From Gnetum montanum (taxonomy: Eukaryota > Streptophyta > Gnetopsida > Gnetales > Gnetaceae), in contig MNCI01025089.1 of the NCBI GenBank assembly GCA_015680685.1, forward strand, positions 616,543 through 680,542: a stretch of 64,000 bases of DNA, written 5' to 3'. Below are positions 20,880 to 33,039 of the stretch, piece by piece. The notes beneath the pieces are model-generated. The model was given only the letters and a program-made list of their open reading frames with translations. It was not told where the DNA came from and did no database searches. Both the position numbers and the translations under genes were made by a program. Positions within the stretch are counted from its first letter, which is position 1, and every line of letters starts with the position of its first letter.

Positions 20880-22601
20880 TCATGAAAGGTTCACTATAAA
20901 TGTATACTTGATTTGGTTTTCCTTTCCAAGGTAGCCCCACATGTGAGAATAATCTGTTGATATGTAACCTGAGAAATTCTTGCTCCAACTTCTACTCAAT
21001 AAGAGACTATGTGAATCTGGTATGTCTACCACTTGAATAGTTACTCTACTTATGATACAGGGTTCAGAAGCAATTTCCAATAGAACATTTGGTAATTGAC
21101 CCACAATCTTCACTCTACTTTTATCCACTTGAACAATCTTTCTATTTGATCTTTCGGGAATCNNNNNNNNNNNNNNNNNNNNNNNNNNNNNNNNNNNNNN
21201 NNNNNNNNNNNNNNNNNNNNNNNNNNNNNNNNNNNNNNNNNNNNNNNNNNNNNNNNNNNNNNNNNNNNNNNNNNNNNNNNNNNNNNNNNNNNNNNNNNNN
21301 NNNNNNNNNNNNNNNNNNNNNNNNNNNNNNNNNNNNAGGTTATATCCATTGTCCTCATTGTTATTACATTCCTCATTTGAAGACATATCTTCTTCAGAAC
21401 TTGATAGAGAAGAAGTATCACTAGATCCACTGCTAGAAGATTTACTTGCATAATGAACACTAGATAACTCATTATCAGATTCATTATCAAGAAAGTTTGA
21501 TATAATAAGATCACTTTCATCCTCAACTTCTGCTTACTTAGTGTCTTGATGTTTATGCTTTCTATTTTTCCTTTCTTCCTTGATATTCTTTTCTTCCTTG
21601 AGATTAACTCTTGCCAAAGCTTTTTCAAGCTTTACTATTTTGTTAGACATATCTCTCATTAATTGTCCTTTTTCAAATCCTACTTTTTCATGTTCTTGCT
21701 CTTTCTTAACATGAGATGGACCTGGTAAAGCTTTAAATTGAGCTAAATCTTGCATAGGAATCATAACTCTTTCCTCTCTATTTTAAATCGTAATATTTTC
21801 TTCAGAATTCAAGTTCAACTATTTTTCTAACTATATAGCTTCACTAAAGTAGTCATTTAGTGTAGTTAAGTTTGGAGTTCTTCTTAACCAAATTTAAATG
21901 TTGGGGTTGATAGCCTTAAGATAAGTCTCTTTAAGCATTTCGTCTGATGGCTTATATTGTCTTTGAAAGAGTCCACAGATTCTTTGAAACTTGATGTTGA
22001 AATCTCTAATTAACTCTTTAATGCCTTGCTTAACTTGCATTAGCCCACAGTATAGTTGTTGTTGATCTAATTGATTACCAAACTGGGCTAAGAAAAGATT
22101 CTTCATATCATCCCAACTTGTAATACTATTACATGGTAAGTTCGAATACCAAATCTGAGCCATATCCTTTAGATTTGACACAAACAACCTACAAGCTTGA
22201 TCTTGATGTTGAATATTTGCATAAGCTAAAGCTAACTCAAACATGTGAATATATTATTCAGCTAAATAAGCTTTTCCAAGAATGAAAGGATCAGGCAAAT
22301 ATTTGTAAACTACCTTAGGAATATCATTGTAGTCTTGAAATCCTAATGGTGTAACTCCTTGCCATGGATTTGCCATTCTATTCCTTTGAAATGTTGAACT
22401 TTTACACTTTCTAGATCTTCTCTTATGAATTGATAAACTAGATATAATGGATGATCTTCTTGATCTTCTAGTTTTCACTCCACTACTTGTTCCCAATTCA
22501 GAAACTTTCTTTTCTTCTTCTTCTAATGAAGAATCAGTCTTAGAATCTAGAATATCCTTTGAAACTTTGAAACTTTCCAAACTATGAAATTTCTTGGTCA
22601 T
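20880..22601 (-). pseudogene. gag-protease reading frame of the non-autonomous element
   Basis: An ATG at 22601 starts a hydrophilic region, then MANPWQGVTPLGFQDYN (about 22325-22375). The capsid-type gag domain follows, with ACRLFVSNLKDMAQIWYSNL, SWDDMKNLFLAQFG and GIKELIRDFNIKFQRICG (about 22230-21940). A charged linker and the N gap come next, then a retropepsin C-terminal half: VDIPDSHSLLLSRSWSKNF (about 21037-20981) followed by a Trp/Gly block, the pattern of plant gag-asp protease domains. The active-site DTG or DSG must lie in or near the gap and is not visible. Stops near 22252, 21892 and 21782 break the frame. Confidence 0.8.
21163..21336. other. Assembly gap, 174 N
   Basis: An unbroken run of N falls between the gag linker and the visible protease half. 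The protease active site would be expected here. Confidence 1.
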
Positions 22602-22690
22602 GAACTGAAAATAGTATCTAATTCTTAATCCTTACAAATAAATGTTGATGTACTAAAATTATAAGGCTTATGAACCTAGAGGCTTAATTT

Positions 22691-22756
22691 TTAGCCCTCC
22701 TTCTAGCGCCAAAAGAACTGTTGGAAGCTAAATTTTTAGCCCTCCTTCTAGCGCCA
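22691..22756 (-). other. Duplicated primer binding site
   Basis: TTAGCCCTCCTTCTAGCGCC is present twice, at 22691-22710 and 22736-22755, each followed by an A-rich spacer and CTGTTGG. On the minus strand this is TGGCGCTAGAAGGAGGG, a plausible tRNA-primed site 7 bases inside the 5' LTR. The 45-bp repeat includes the first LTR bases, so it is a tandem duplication of the LTR/PBS junction. The tRNA was not identified. Confidence 0.75.
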
Positions 22757-22763
22757 AAAAAAC

Positions 22764-25355
22764 TGTTGGCGACCGTTTGGGACGTGACCGCCAACGAGTG
22801 TCCTCGAACAGGATTTAGGTGCCTGCTGGTCTCTGGCAACACCAAGGCCTAGATACCTCCAAATAACTCAGTAGTTAACGTGAGTATGTGTATGTGCTGT
22901 TGCGGCATGCGGTTGTGAGAAATGTAACGATTGCGTGTGTGTAAACTACAAATGACTTACTTTTAAAGAGATTCAGCCAACTTTATCAAGTACTGTGAGT
23001 TATTGAAAGTTTCCTATTTTGTTCAACTACCTAGTCTATGCGGTCCTTATAATACCTTCTTGTAACAAGTAAAATTTTGCATAAACATTTGAGCACAACT
23101 CCACAAATCTACTCCTAATTTTCGCTAGAGAGAGAGAGATAGTTCCACAAGAAAACTAGAAATAGAGCAAGATTCGATGGAAATAGACAGAAAAGAAAGC
23201 AGATTTGTGTGTGCCTCAAATATTTAAACAAGGTAAAATGACACGAGTAAACACTTCGTAATAAAGCTATTCCAAATTCAATATCTACGAATTGTTCAAA
23301 CTTCCGAGGCTCAACCAAGAAATATCTTCAAGACAATCCTACTGTGCTACCAAAAATCGCTGCGTAAACTACCACATACGAGACTCCACTTTTACTAGAC
23401 AATAGATGCCAACGATTGCATTCAAACAGAACCTTTAAAAGACTTGACAATTTCTGATTGAAATAACACGAAAAATCACTTTAAAGATAAAGAAGCTATT
23501 TTGGTCCCATCAAAATACCAAAGATTTCTTGGCTACTAAATTGTTCCACAGCGTGACTACAAATAGAGCCTCTCTTCCAACAACCCAATAGCAGTTCCCA
23601 AACGTTGCACAATAACGAAATTTACTACTAAAATACTCTTAAGGCTTTTATTCACTAACACTTCTATGGAAAAATTTTAACAGAAATTTCTATCGGGCAA
23701 CAAGAACAATAAGAGCAATCTAAAAATCCCAAAATTACTCGTCAATGATGATACTATCTAAACCACTAGCTAAGCAATTTAAAAAAAAACAAAAAAAAAT
23801 ATGCTTAACTCACAGGACCATGACAAAGAGGCTGAAATCTTTATTCTTGAAAATCATCTTGCAAACCATCTTCTTTACAAATCTCCCAAGTGTGATGATG
23901 ATACTTCCCAATCTTCTTCTCCAAGTCTTCCCCTTCCCAAAATCCTTATCTCCTCCTTCTCCTGAAGCCTTTTTATAGGGTTCCAAGGTAGGTAGGGAAG
24001 TTACATATTCAAAAATATCTCACCTAACTTCTCTCCCAAGTAACTTTGCCAACCAATTAGGAGATTGTTTGCTAAAATATCCTAGCTAACTTTTCTCCCA
24101 AGTAAGGAGGTTACAACTTACTCATTTAATTAGGAAGGAGTTATTTAGGAAGTTATACATATTATTAGGAGAGATTTATGCTTTGGAAGTTATATCTATA
24201 CTTTTAAATATTATACACATGTTAAAAATATCATAAACATGTGAATATTAATATTACAAATATTTGTAGGTGCTCATATAATATAACTTATATAACATTT
24301 TACCAACAATATTTTTGAAGTCCTGGGACACATTAGAAAAGGTAAGTTTATAACTGGAGCTTTATATTTAGTGTATATGGTATTGTAAATTTTATTTGAT
24401 AAACTGCAATCGGCCAGAAATATCTTNAGCCCTGTTTAAGTGATGAAGTAACTGCAAAAAAAATTTGGAAGTTGCAAGGATAAGTTAGGAAAGCACTTGC
24501 ATGTTATCCGCTCTCTGTTCACTACCCTTTTTTCCTTTGTGTTTTTTTTTTTATATTTTTGCAGATTCACACAAAAAATGTAGGTTCAAATTTGGGGGTT
24601 TCCTGTACATGACCGTCATGACTGTGTGTTGGTGTCGTCGTTGCAGTCCCCATCTCCCTTTGCTTGCCTACCGTCCGCGCCTCCTGCCAGATCTAAGCAA
24701 CCCCCGTGACCGAGGCCATGGTCACCATGCGTAAGACGAAGGCTTCCAATCCACGTTTGGTTTCTCTCCCACCGCTGTTCTCCTATTCAGCTCTGTTGCA
24801 GGTGCTGGTATCGACCCTGCTTCTCTTGGCTCACTGGCTCACGCGCAGACAGGCACATGGAGAAATGGCAATGGCATGTTCGTCTCCCGCAACAATACCC
24901 TTGACGGCAACAGCAACGGATGGTCTTCAGCGTGATTTTCTTCAGCAGCAACAAGGGTTTCAGGGCACAATTCTAGCCATTCTTGATAGTTGTGCCAAAA
25001 TCAGGAGCTACAAAAGGCGCGCAGCTAAAACATTCGTATTTCTGAAATATTTTGCAAAATAACATTCCAAAGTTTCCAGCAAAATCCGTTCGAGCGCCAG
25101 CAATGGATTTTTCTAATGTCTAGAATAGCCAAAAATTTCTTATATATTTTTTATATTTTGCCCCAAAATTACACTCATTACAGTCCCATTATGTCATTCA
25201 AACTTTGATAGAACCTCACCACAAAGTCTTCATAACTAGGCAATTGAATTTTGATATGCGAACAACCTTTTGATAACTCTTATAAGTTATTGAAAATTTA
25301 CCAAAATCAAACCCATGAGTCTTACTGTTCCATAAAATGGCCAAATGTGCCAACA
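22764..25355 (-). repeat. 5' LTR of the gag-protease element, 2592 bp
   Basis: It starts TGTTGGCGACC and ends TGTGCCAACA, matching 17683-20414. A lone N at 24427 stands where 163 bases of the other LTR are missing, so the length difference may be an assembly collapse. It repeats the 118-codon plus-strand frame at 24706-25062 with about 21 changes. Confidence 0.9.
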
Positions 25356-26929
25356 GTATCGAAGTAAGTCAATGAGTAATTATTTACTTAAAACTTAGAA
25401 ACAACTATGACAAGAATGAAATTCTATATTCCATTTCCTAAGAGTGAAGTGTTGAAATCCTTGAACTTTCACATTTGTAAACTTTGAATGATATTTTTAT
25501 TATGAGAAAATGGTTTGAAAGGATTCCTCTCAAAAAACACCATAGTAAATGATAACAATAAAATGGTGTAGATGTTTAGTACACTGAGTGTATTTAGAAA
25601 ATTTTTGTAATTGATGGAGAAACACGATTTTGTATACAAAATATGGAAAAAGCTACAACAAACATTTGATCCTCCCTATAACTCAATTAAACAATTAAAT
25701 AAAAAACTGGACGCACATTTAGCTAATCAGACATACATAGCTCAGATTCAGTTAAGGAGTCAAAAGTGTACTACATCTTAAAAATAGATGAAAATTACTC
25801 ACTCAAGCATAAGAAAAGCTTAGAAATGCAACAACCTTATACAAAGAAATCATTAAGAATATAGAGAATATAGTCAATAAAAACACTAACACTATAGTTA
25901 GTACCCATCAAAAACACAAATAAATCATCTTCACTTTGTATGATAAAACAACTCAAATACATTCACATTGTACATCACTTTGTCTTTTTGTTAGCAAAAA
26001 ATATGAAAAGAAGGTTCTTCTATCAGTACATAGATTAAACATAGGTGATAAACACATATAAGATAAAATCAAACACATTATGAGCTAAGAGTAAGAAAAC
26101 TTAGAGATACACATATGAGCTTAAGTAAAAATCATGTTGAACCTCTTTGTCAATGAACTGTTAAGTTTAGAACTCAGTTGTAATAATGAAAAAATGACTT
26201 GTCACATCAAGAATAGAAGAAAAAAACATAAAATACATAGAATATAACAGAGAATAAAGAAGCAACATAGACAACATCATAGATATTGATACTCAAAAGT
26301 GCTTTTGTATGAATCAACAAGATTTTAGAGAGTTTGGGAAACATCTTGGAAGTGTAGAGTGGAGAAGGATCAAGCATTGATGAACATCCAAGTTAAAATA
26401 AAGTGGAAAAGATGTAAATAAGAGTGGAAGGTGTAGGATAATTTTAGTAAGGAGATGAAAAGGATTATGGTGTGAAAATGATAGAAATTCTTAAAGCAAG
26501 AGAGATACAGATATTTGACATCTTGAATGTGTAAAGAAAGAAGAGGCTTTATAGAGCAAGATATTAAGACCCTGTACTTCACCCATGAACTCTTAGACTT
26601 GCTACATTCTTCATATTGAGAGGCAGAATCAAGGTCATTCTGTGGTCATGATCCTTAAGGGAATACATGAACCCACAGTCTATGGCACTAAGGATTCAAC
26701 AAACTTAGTAGGGGCTCTTAGTTCATCTAGTGCATCTTAAAAGCATCATGGTTTCCTGCAATATAAACTTACCTACTTCCCCTATAATAAGGCTCATTAG
26801 CTCATAATAAATCCTTAAAATAGTGCTAAGAGATTTAGAGGCTTATGTGTGTCTGAGTAAAGTAGTTATATCCAACAATATTCTTAGATGTAGAAATATT
26901 TCTTTATTAAAAAACTCTATAAAAATATT
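25356..26929. other. AT-rich DNA, no gene recognised
   Basis: The left end is the continuation of the target DNA of the gag-protease element. No coding or structural signal was found up to the copia remnant. The right part (about 26300-26930) could hold that copia element's decayed 3' LTR, but its ends could not be defined. Confidence 0.5.
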
Positions 26930-28340
26930 TAATATTTATTCTTTGGATGAAAATATATGATAATTTTACCATCTACAACTCTACTTGATCTAGGAAAAAA
27001 TGATAGTTAATCTTAATATGCTTGTTTTTACAATGAAACAAACAATTTTTAGAAATAGAAATAACAACATTATTATCACAATAAATAATTATTAGGCTAG
27101 AGGATGCTATACCAAAAAGTTTTAATTCTCTCCTCATCTAGAGAATTTGGGTGTAATAGTGTGAGGCTACATCATATTCTACTTTACCCAAAGATAAGAC
27201 TATAGAGCTTTACTTCTTGCTCATCTATGATACCAATTTATTACTGACAAAGTAACAATTTCCACTAGTGGATTTTTTATCATCTTTATTTTCTACATAA
27301 TCTACATTTGTGAAAATATTTTAATTCAAAGGTCTTGGTTTTGGATATCATAGCCTATGACTAACTATGTCTTTTATATAACATATAATTATTTTGACTA
27401 TAGCCAAATATAATTCTTTCACTCTTTATTGAAGTTTGGAAGTTAAGCCTAGTATGAAGGCTATATCAGGCCTACTAGCTATAGCATAATGCAAGCTTCT
27501 CATGATAAATCTATATAGTATAGCATCAATGTTCTTTCCATCTTCTTCCTTGTAGAGCTATACACTTGTGTTAAGAGGAGTTGAAAAATTTTTAGCTTCT
27601 ATCATGCCAAAATTGTTGAGCATCTATTAAATATACCTTGTTTGAGAAATAAAGGCTCCATCCTTAATTAGTTAAATATAAGGACACAAAAAATGAGATA
27701 GCTCTCTTATCATAAACATTTCAAATATTGATTTCATAGCATCAATAAATTCTTTGCCTAAAGCTAATCTTGTTTCTCTAAGAATTATGTCATTAATATA
27801 AATATGAGAAACTGAAAATCCTACATTATCATTTTTAATATAAATAGTACTATCCATTTTTATCTAAATATAAATTGAGCTTAGCATACCACATCCTAGG
27901 GGCTTGTTTTAGGACATATAAAGCTTTATTTAGTTAGTACATATGATTTGGATTTTTAGTATCAATATACCCTTTTGACTATTTAATATACACTATTTAT
28001 TTTATTTCTCCATTTAGAAAAATTAAATTTACATCCATTTGATAGAGATTAAATTCTTGATAAACTACAAAAGTTAAAAATATTCTATTAGATTTTAGTC
28101 TTACAACTAGAGTAAAAGTATCTTGATAATTCATCTCTTCAATCTAAGAAAAATGTTTTTTAACTAATCTTACCTTATTTTAAATCAGTTCAACATGATC
28201 ATTCAACTTATTTGCAAAGATCCACTAAGTTCTAATGACATTATCTTCTTTTGAGCATGGGACTAGCTCCCAAGTATTGCTCTTTATAATCTACTTCATC
28301 TTTTCATCCATGATCATTTTCTAGTCTTTATTTCCTCTAG
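26930..28340 (-). pseudogene. copia reverse transcriptase and RNase H
   Basis: At 27857-27672 the frame reads VSHIYINDIILRETRLALGK and then a FEMFMIRELSHFL block. The copia YVDDI motif has become YINDI, so a catalytic Asp is lost. The RNase H end is seen around 27090-26950 as YCDNNNVVISISKN and a HCKNKHIKINYHF block. Confidence 0.75.
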
Positions 28341-28799
28341 CTTATTTGATTGTTAGTGGAATGGAGAAAATAATACAACATACTAATAATTCATTGTCCT
28401 TTATTTTTTCCCTATATTTTCTTATCCTTTTTCTGAGAGGTGTCTTAAGGATATCTATCATGGATATGAACCTTTGAATTCTCCTCCTCAAACAATCATC
28501 AGACATAGCCTCTATTTTTGCTTCATCAGCAGAGACTAGTCACTCTTCTTCAATATCATTAGCTTGTTTACATTTTGGAATGCTATCATAATTTTCTTCT
28601 GCATCTACATTTTTACCTTTCACAGCCATAATTTTAGCTTCTTCTAATAATTCATCAGTATTAACATAAGGTGATTCAATAATCTTTAATGTTTTTAATT
28701 TTAAGTAATGATGAGATTTTGAATGACTAGAATATCCAATAAAAAAACCATCCTCACAATGGTTATCAAGCTTACAAAAGTTATCTTAATTCTTAATAT

Positions 28800-29344
28800 A
28801 GTACTTCCTATAAAAAATTTGAAATATTGTACATTAGTCATTTTATAATATCACATTTACTAAATAGTCATATCATTATTTACTCTTACTAAACATTTAT
28901 TGGTAATATACATAGCTATTTTGGCTACTTTATTCCATAGATATTTTGGTACATTGTTCTCATTCATCATTGATCAACTCATCTTGAATATAGTTCTATT
29001 TTTCCACTCTATAACACCATTCTACATAGGTGTTCTAGTTGATGAGAACTGCCTCTTGATATCTAAATCTTTTCATAGATCATAAAATTTATTTGAGATG
29101 AACTCACCTCCATTGTCAATCCTAATAGCTTTGATTTTAAGCCTTGTTTTAGTTTCAATCATAGTTTTAAATTCCTTAAAATAGTTAAATACATCAGAAT
29201 TTTTCTGAATATATGATATTCTAGTATAATCATCAATAATAAGAAAGAAATATTTTCTGCCATTAAAAGAAACTACATTAAAACATCCAAAGACATTCTT
29301 ATGTAGTAATTCAAGCTTATATTTACCATGAAAATTCATTGGCT
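28800..29344 (-). pseudogene. copia integrase core
   Basis: The best frame (29339-29073) contains CFNVVSFNGRKYFFLIIDDY, which holds the first catalytic Asp region. FNYFKEFKTMIETKT and KAIRIDNGGEFISNKFYDL follow, with the second Asp intact in IRIDNGGEF. Downstream, toward 28800, the region of the catalytic Glu is broken up by stops. Confidence 0.8.
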
Positions 29345-30060
29345 TAAAAGTAGCTTTAGTTGACTTACCATGTTGGATCTAGAACACACCTCTTCTAACT
29401 CACTTACATGAGCAATTCCTCTTATGATTTCAGCCTTGATGAAAGCTTGGATGCTTTCTAAACTTAAGTGCCCTAGTCATTTGTGTCATAACTTACTGCT
29501 ACTTATCTTAGAAATGAGATTTAGACATTGAGACTACTCCTATAGAATATATATTATTTTCTACTCATGTAACATAAGCTTTAAAATACATTTTTTAATT
29601 TTCTAATAGGAACTTCTCATTCATAAACAAGATTTTATAACCTTCCCTTGAAAACTATCCTAGGCTCAACAAATTATAATTCAAGCCATTAACAAAAATA
29701 AACATTATGAAATTTAGGGAAATTATTGTGATTTTTAATGAAGCTAATACCTCTTATCATAGCCTTAGCTTTGTCACCAAAGCTTACCTTGCCTTCATTA
29801 AAGGATTTGAGCATGAAAAATTTTCCAATTAATCCTTTATACATACTACTTTATCCAAACCACAAACCAATGGGTTGATACCTTAGGCAACATGCACTAA
29901 ATTATTGGTTCCTCTGCTAACTACCTTGAAGACATCATCATCATCATCTAGGAGATATGTATTCATGTTGAATTTTCATAGAGGATAATTTAAGCCATCA
30001 AATCATAGAGTTAAATTAGATGAGAAGCCTTGATTTTGTGCCATGTGTAGGATATAAAAA
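29345..30060 (-). pseudogene. copia protease end and gag-pre-integrase
   Basis: Around 29810-29760 the minus strand reads NEGKVSFGDKAKAMIRGI, the copia post-protease pattern. Around 29490-29390 it reads CHK-x-LGHLSLESIQAF and then RGIAHVSELEEVC, the gag-pre-integrase block where the family has LWHRRLGH. The catalytic protease motif was not found. Confidence 0.7.
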
Positions 30061-30689
30061 GAATGCAACATAGACTATTAAGTTAGAAGTGTTGACCAAG
30101 ATCCAACTTTCCAACTCTAATTATTGGTTCCTAGAAATAACTAAAGGCATCAAGGGTTGGGTGAATTAAGGCCTTATAAAAAATTTAATCTAATTAGAGA
30201 ATAGCAAAAAGCCCCAAATTAAAACCTTAATATAAAAAATAGAGTATCTATGATAAACAAACAATAAATATACTTAGAGCTTTTAAGGTGGTTGAGTTGG
30301 TACATTGGTTAGTTGACTCCACTGAAAAACTCTTCCCAGATACTATGGATAGAGTAATTTTATTAATCTAAAATAAAATAAATCTATAGGTATTCTTTTA
30401 TAATCCTAAATTGGGCACAAGTACCAATCTCCAACTCATAAGGATTATCTTTTAGCATAAAGAAACAGAAAAACTTTCTGCCTTGTCTCAACACAAAGAA
30501 TCAAACGTTTTAGAATACTTTTTTTAGATAGAAAAGAATGACATTGTAGTAATATAAGATTTTTATTTTATGGCGCATAGAGTTTTTGGTTTTTGCTTTA
30601 TGAGAAAAGGCTAAGCTCAATAAAATCATTTTTTAGATTCTAAATGAAGCTCTGTGATCATGAAGTGCAAGCTTTCATGGTAGAAAAAT
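30061..30689. other. Unrecognised DNA next to the copia remnant
   Basis: There is no coding potential. It lies upstream of the minus-strand copia gag side and could be leader or LTR, but no TG..CA ends or PBS were identified. Confidence 0.4.
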
Positions 30690-31380
30690 TTTTAATAACT
30701 CTTTAAATCTAAACAACGTGCTACTTTTGTAGAACCACAAATGCTTTTTTTAAGGCATTATCTCTCTTTAAGCTAACATGATACATTAAAGCCTTTTAGT
30801 ATCAGACTCTCTTATAAACTAGCTAGGTTTGTCTACCTCAAGCTTTTGTTCTATGTGGAAAACATGCTTCTTATTTTAGCATAACTCTCATAGAACCAAA
30901 AAAGGATTCTAAAATGCTTCCTCTTATTAAGATAACATAGCATATATGATTTGGCATAAGCTTAGTAGAACCAAAACCAGGTCTAAATGAGTTTGACTTC
31001 TTATAGCTCTTTTGCTTTTTCTAAAAGTATATTAGACCATGTTTTTCACACTAATGTGGCATATGGAAATTGTCTAATGCAAAACTCCTTCCAAAAGCTT
31101 TTCTTCTTTTTTCATGTAAGCCTTGTAGAACCAAATTTGGTTCTACAAGATTGTGTGGCTAGGAGCTAAGTTTGATTAAAAAGCTAAGAGATAAATGTTA
31201 TTTTTACTTATCTTGGCCCTACCAAAGAAGATGACAATATAATTGATGTGGTAGAACAAAATAAGAGAGCTCTTGTAGAACTAAAAATGGTTCTAAAGGC
31301 TAATTCTAAGAGCTAATTTGGCAAAACTAGTTAAACAAGCCCTTTGTAGAACCAAAGCTATGGTTCTACAAACTAATTTT
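30690..31380. repeat. Palindrome-rich array built on TTGTAGAACCAAA
   Basis: TAGAACC(A)AAA recurs at about 30730, 30891, 30966, 31127, 31278 and 31346, three times followed by its complement. At 31122-31149 the half-site CTTGTAGAACCAAA forms a perfect 28-bp palindrome. At 31343-31372 a 12-bp perfect stem (TTTGTAGAACCA) has a 6-base loop. The spacers between copies are also loosely similar (CTTTT, AGCATAA, GCTAA), so this looks like a degenerate tandem repeat. Confidence 0.7.
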
Positions 31381-32744
31381 AAATCATAATGCTCAGCTAG
31401 ATTAGAAAAAATTTTAGTGTACATGATGTTAAGATTGATCCCATACATTTTTGCATTTATTTATCTGGATTAAATTCCTTGAGCTAAGTTCTGAGAATCA
31501 TTTTGAGGAAGCTTTTATGAGCTTGTTTGTTTTGTTATGTTGGTAGCCACAGGATTTATATTTAATTTAATCACTTTTAGCTTTATTTTAGGAGATTTAT
31601 TAGGATATTTTGGGATAGTGATCTATTATCATATGCTTTATTAATTATTTTTGGTATTTATGGATGTCACAAGAGAATAGAGGAATTTATGTATGCGATG
31701 AGAGAGATTAATGGAAGTTTGTTTTAGTTCAACTCTTATTTTTGGTAACTAGTTGATTTTTCCCTTTCCATGATTTTTAGTAATCTTCCATTAAAATTTT
31801 CACACCTCTTTCATTCCACACACCTTGATGATTTCAAGAACATGACATAGAGTTATTGTTAGAAACTAAAGCTAGTAGAGGTCTTGGTGAATCCTTGATA
31901 AGTTATGCTTTTTCTTTTGGATCTTTGTTATGTTTCTTTCTTCTCATGTGGACTTTTTCATATAGATTTGAAGTTGAGTAATCTTGGCTTCTTTTTCATA
32001 TAAATTAATAAGATTATGAATATATGTAATGGATTTTGTGATATTAAATCCTCTATTATTATGCTACTTATGGGTTAATCAGTATTGTTTTGGGCATCTT
32101 AGAAAGTTAGTCCAAAAGACTCTTATTTGTGTAATTCATGGTTGTTAGTATTGATTTTTTTGTCAATTTTAAGTGTGGGTTTTATGAAAATCATTACTAA
32201 CAATTTCTTAGATTGAGTTTTACTATTCGTTGGATCAATTTCTTTTGTAATCGAACAATTAGAGTTATTGTAAGTCTTTTTTTATATTATCTCTAGTTTA
32301 GGAAAGATAATGTTGATTAGTCTTATTTAATTGACAATTTAAAATCTTAATATGTTTGTTCCCTATTAATATCTTACCTTGATATGTTTCTTCCCTAATT
32401 ATTGTGAGCTCTTGTTAATGTGGTATTATTTTCCTATGTTTTCATAATAGTAATAATTAAATTCTTTTCCTATTATCCATGTTGTTCTGTCAATCATATG
32501 GGTATAGAATCCTTCATTATGAGATTCCTATCCTATCTTTATGGTAATTTGGTTGTCAAATTGATATTATTATTAGATTTTCTTTGTTCCCCATTTGTTC
32601 TTGTTTTTGAGTTGTTGGATTCCTTACCTATGGTTTCCTTGACTTTTTCCATTGATTTGAATTTTTTTTGAATGATTCTTACTCTTTCCTAGCTTGGTAT
32701 AGACATTTTTCATCTTTGAGAAACTTCTTCCCTATAAGCCATCC

Positions 32745-32840
32745 TATACAGGATGTCTCCTTTTTAGTATAGACATCTCCACTAGCCTATAGATGTCTTC
32801 TTTTCAATGTTGATGTCTCCCCCCACCAATAGATATCTCG
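32745..32840. repeat. GATGTCTCC/AGACATC motif block
   Basis: Copies such as GATGTCTCC, AGACATCTCC, GATGTCTTC, GATGTCTCC and GATATCTCG occur within about 95 bp, directly left of the 22-bp array. They use the same word as the gypsy LTR U3 at 16.1-16.4 kb. Confidence 0.65.
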
Positions 32841-32841
32841 T

Positions 32842-33039
32842 TATAGTCTTCATGATATCTTATTTAAGTCTTTGTGAAATCTTGTCAAAGTATTCATAAT
32901 ATATCATCAAAGTCTTCATGATAGCTCTTCAAAGTCTCTGTGATATATTTTTAGAGTACTCATAACAATTCTTCAAAGTCTTTATGTAATCTTTTTAGAG
33001 TCTTCATGACATCTCATTAGACTCTTCATGACATATCTT
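32842..33039. repeat. Nine tandem units of exactly 22 bp
   Basis: Nine units fit a strict 22-bp period without gaps (198 bp). The common core is AAAGTCTTCATGATATC followed by a T-rich end; units vary at several positions, but none changes length. The core resembles the neighbouring GATGTCTC motif. Strict length despite base decay sets it apart from the other arrays in the window. Confidence 0.85.

Larger units (their letters stand above)
17683..25355 (-). mobile_element. Complete gag-protease-only LTR retrotransposon, 7.67 kb
   Basis: Long LTRs (17683-20414 and 22764-25355) begin TGTTGGCGACC and end TGTGCCAACA. Five-base target duplications GTATC flank the whole element at 17678-17682 and 25356-25360. 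Primer site and purine tract place it on the minus strand. The 2.35-kb interior carries gag and a retropepsin-like domain but no reverse transcriptase, RNase H or integrase, so it needs another element's enzymes (TR-GAG-like). A 174-base gap of N lies inside, too short to hide a polymerase. It is interrupted by a few stops, and the LTRs have clearly diverged, so it is not recent. Confidence 0.9.
26930..30060 (-). mobile_element. Ty1-copia retrotransposon remnant (minus strand)
   Basis: Reading right to left: protease end and gag-pre-integrase, integrase, reverse transcriptase, RNase H. That is copia order on the minus strand. All domains are heavily mutated. LTRs could not be defined; the DNA right of 30060 is rich in short palindromes and may include the 5' LTR. 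Confidence 0.8.
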
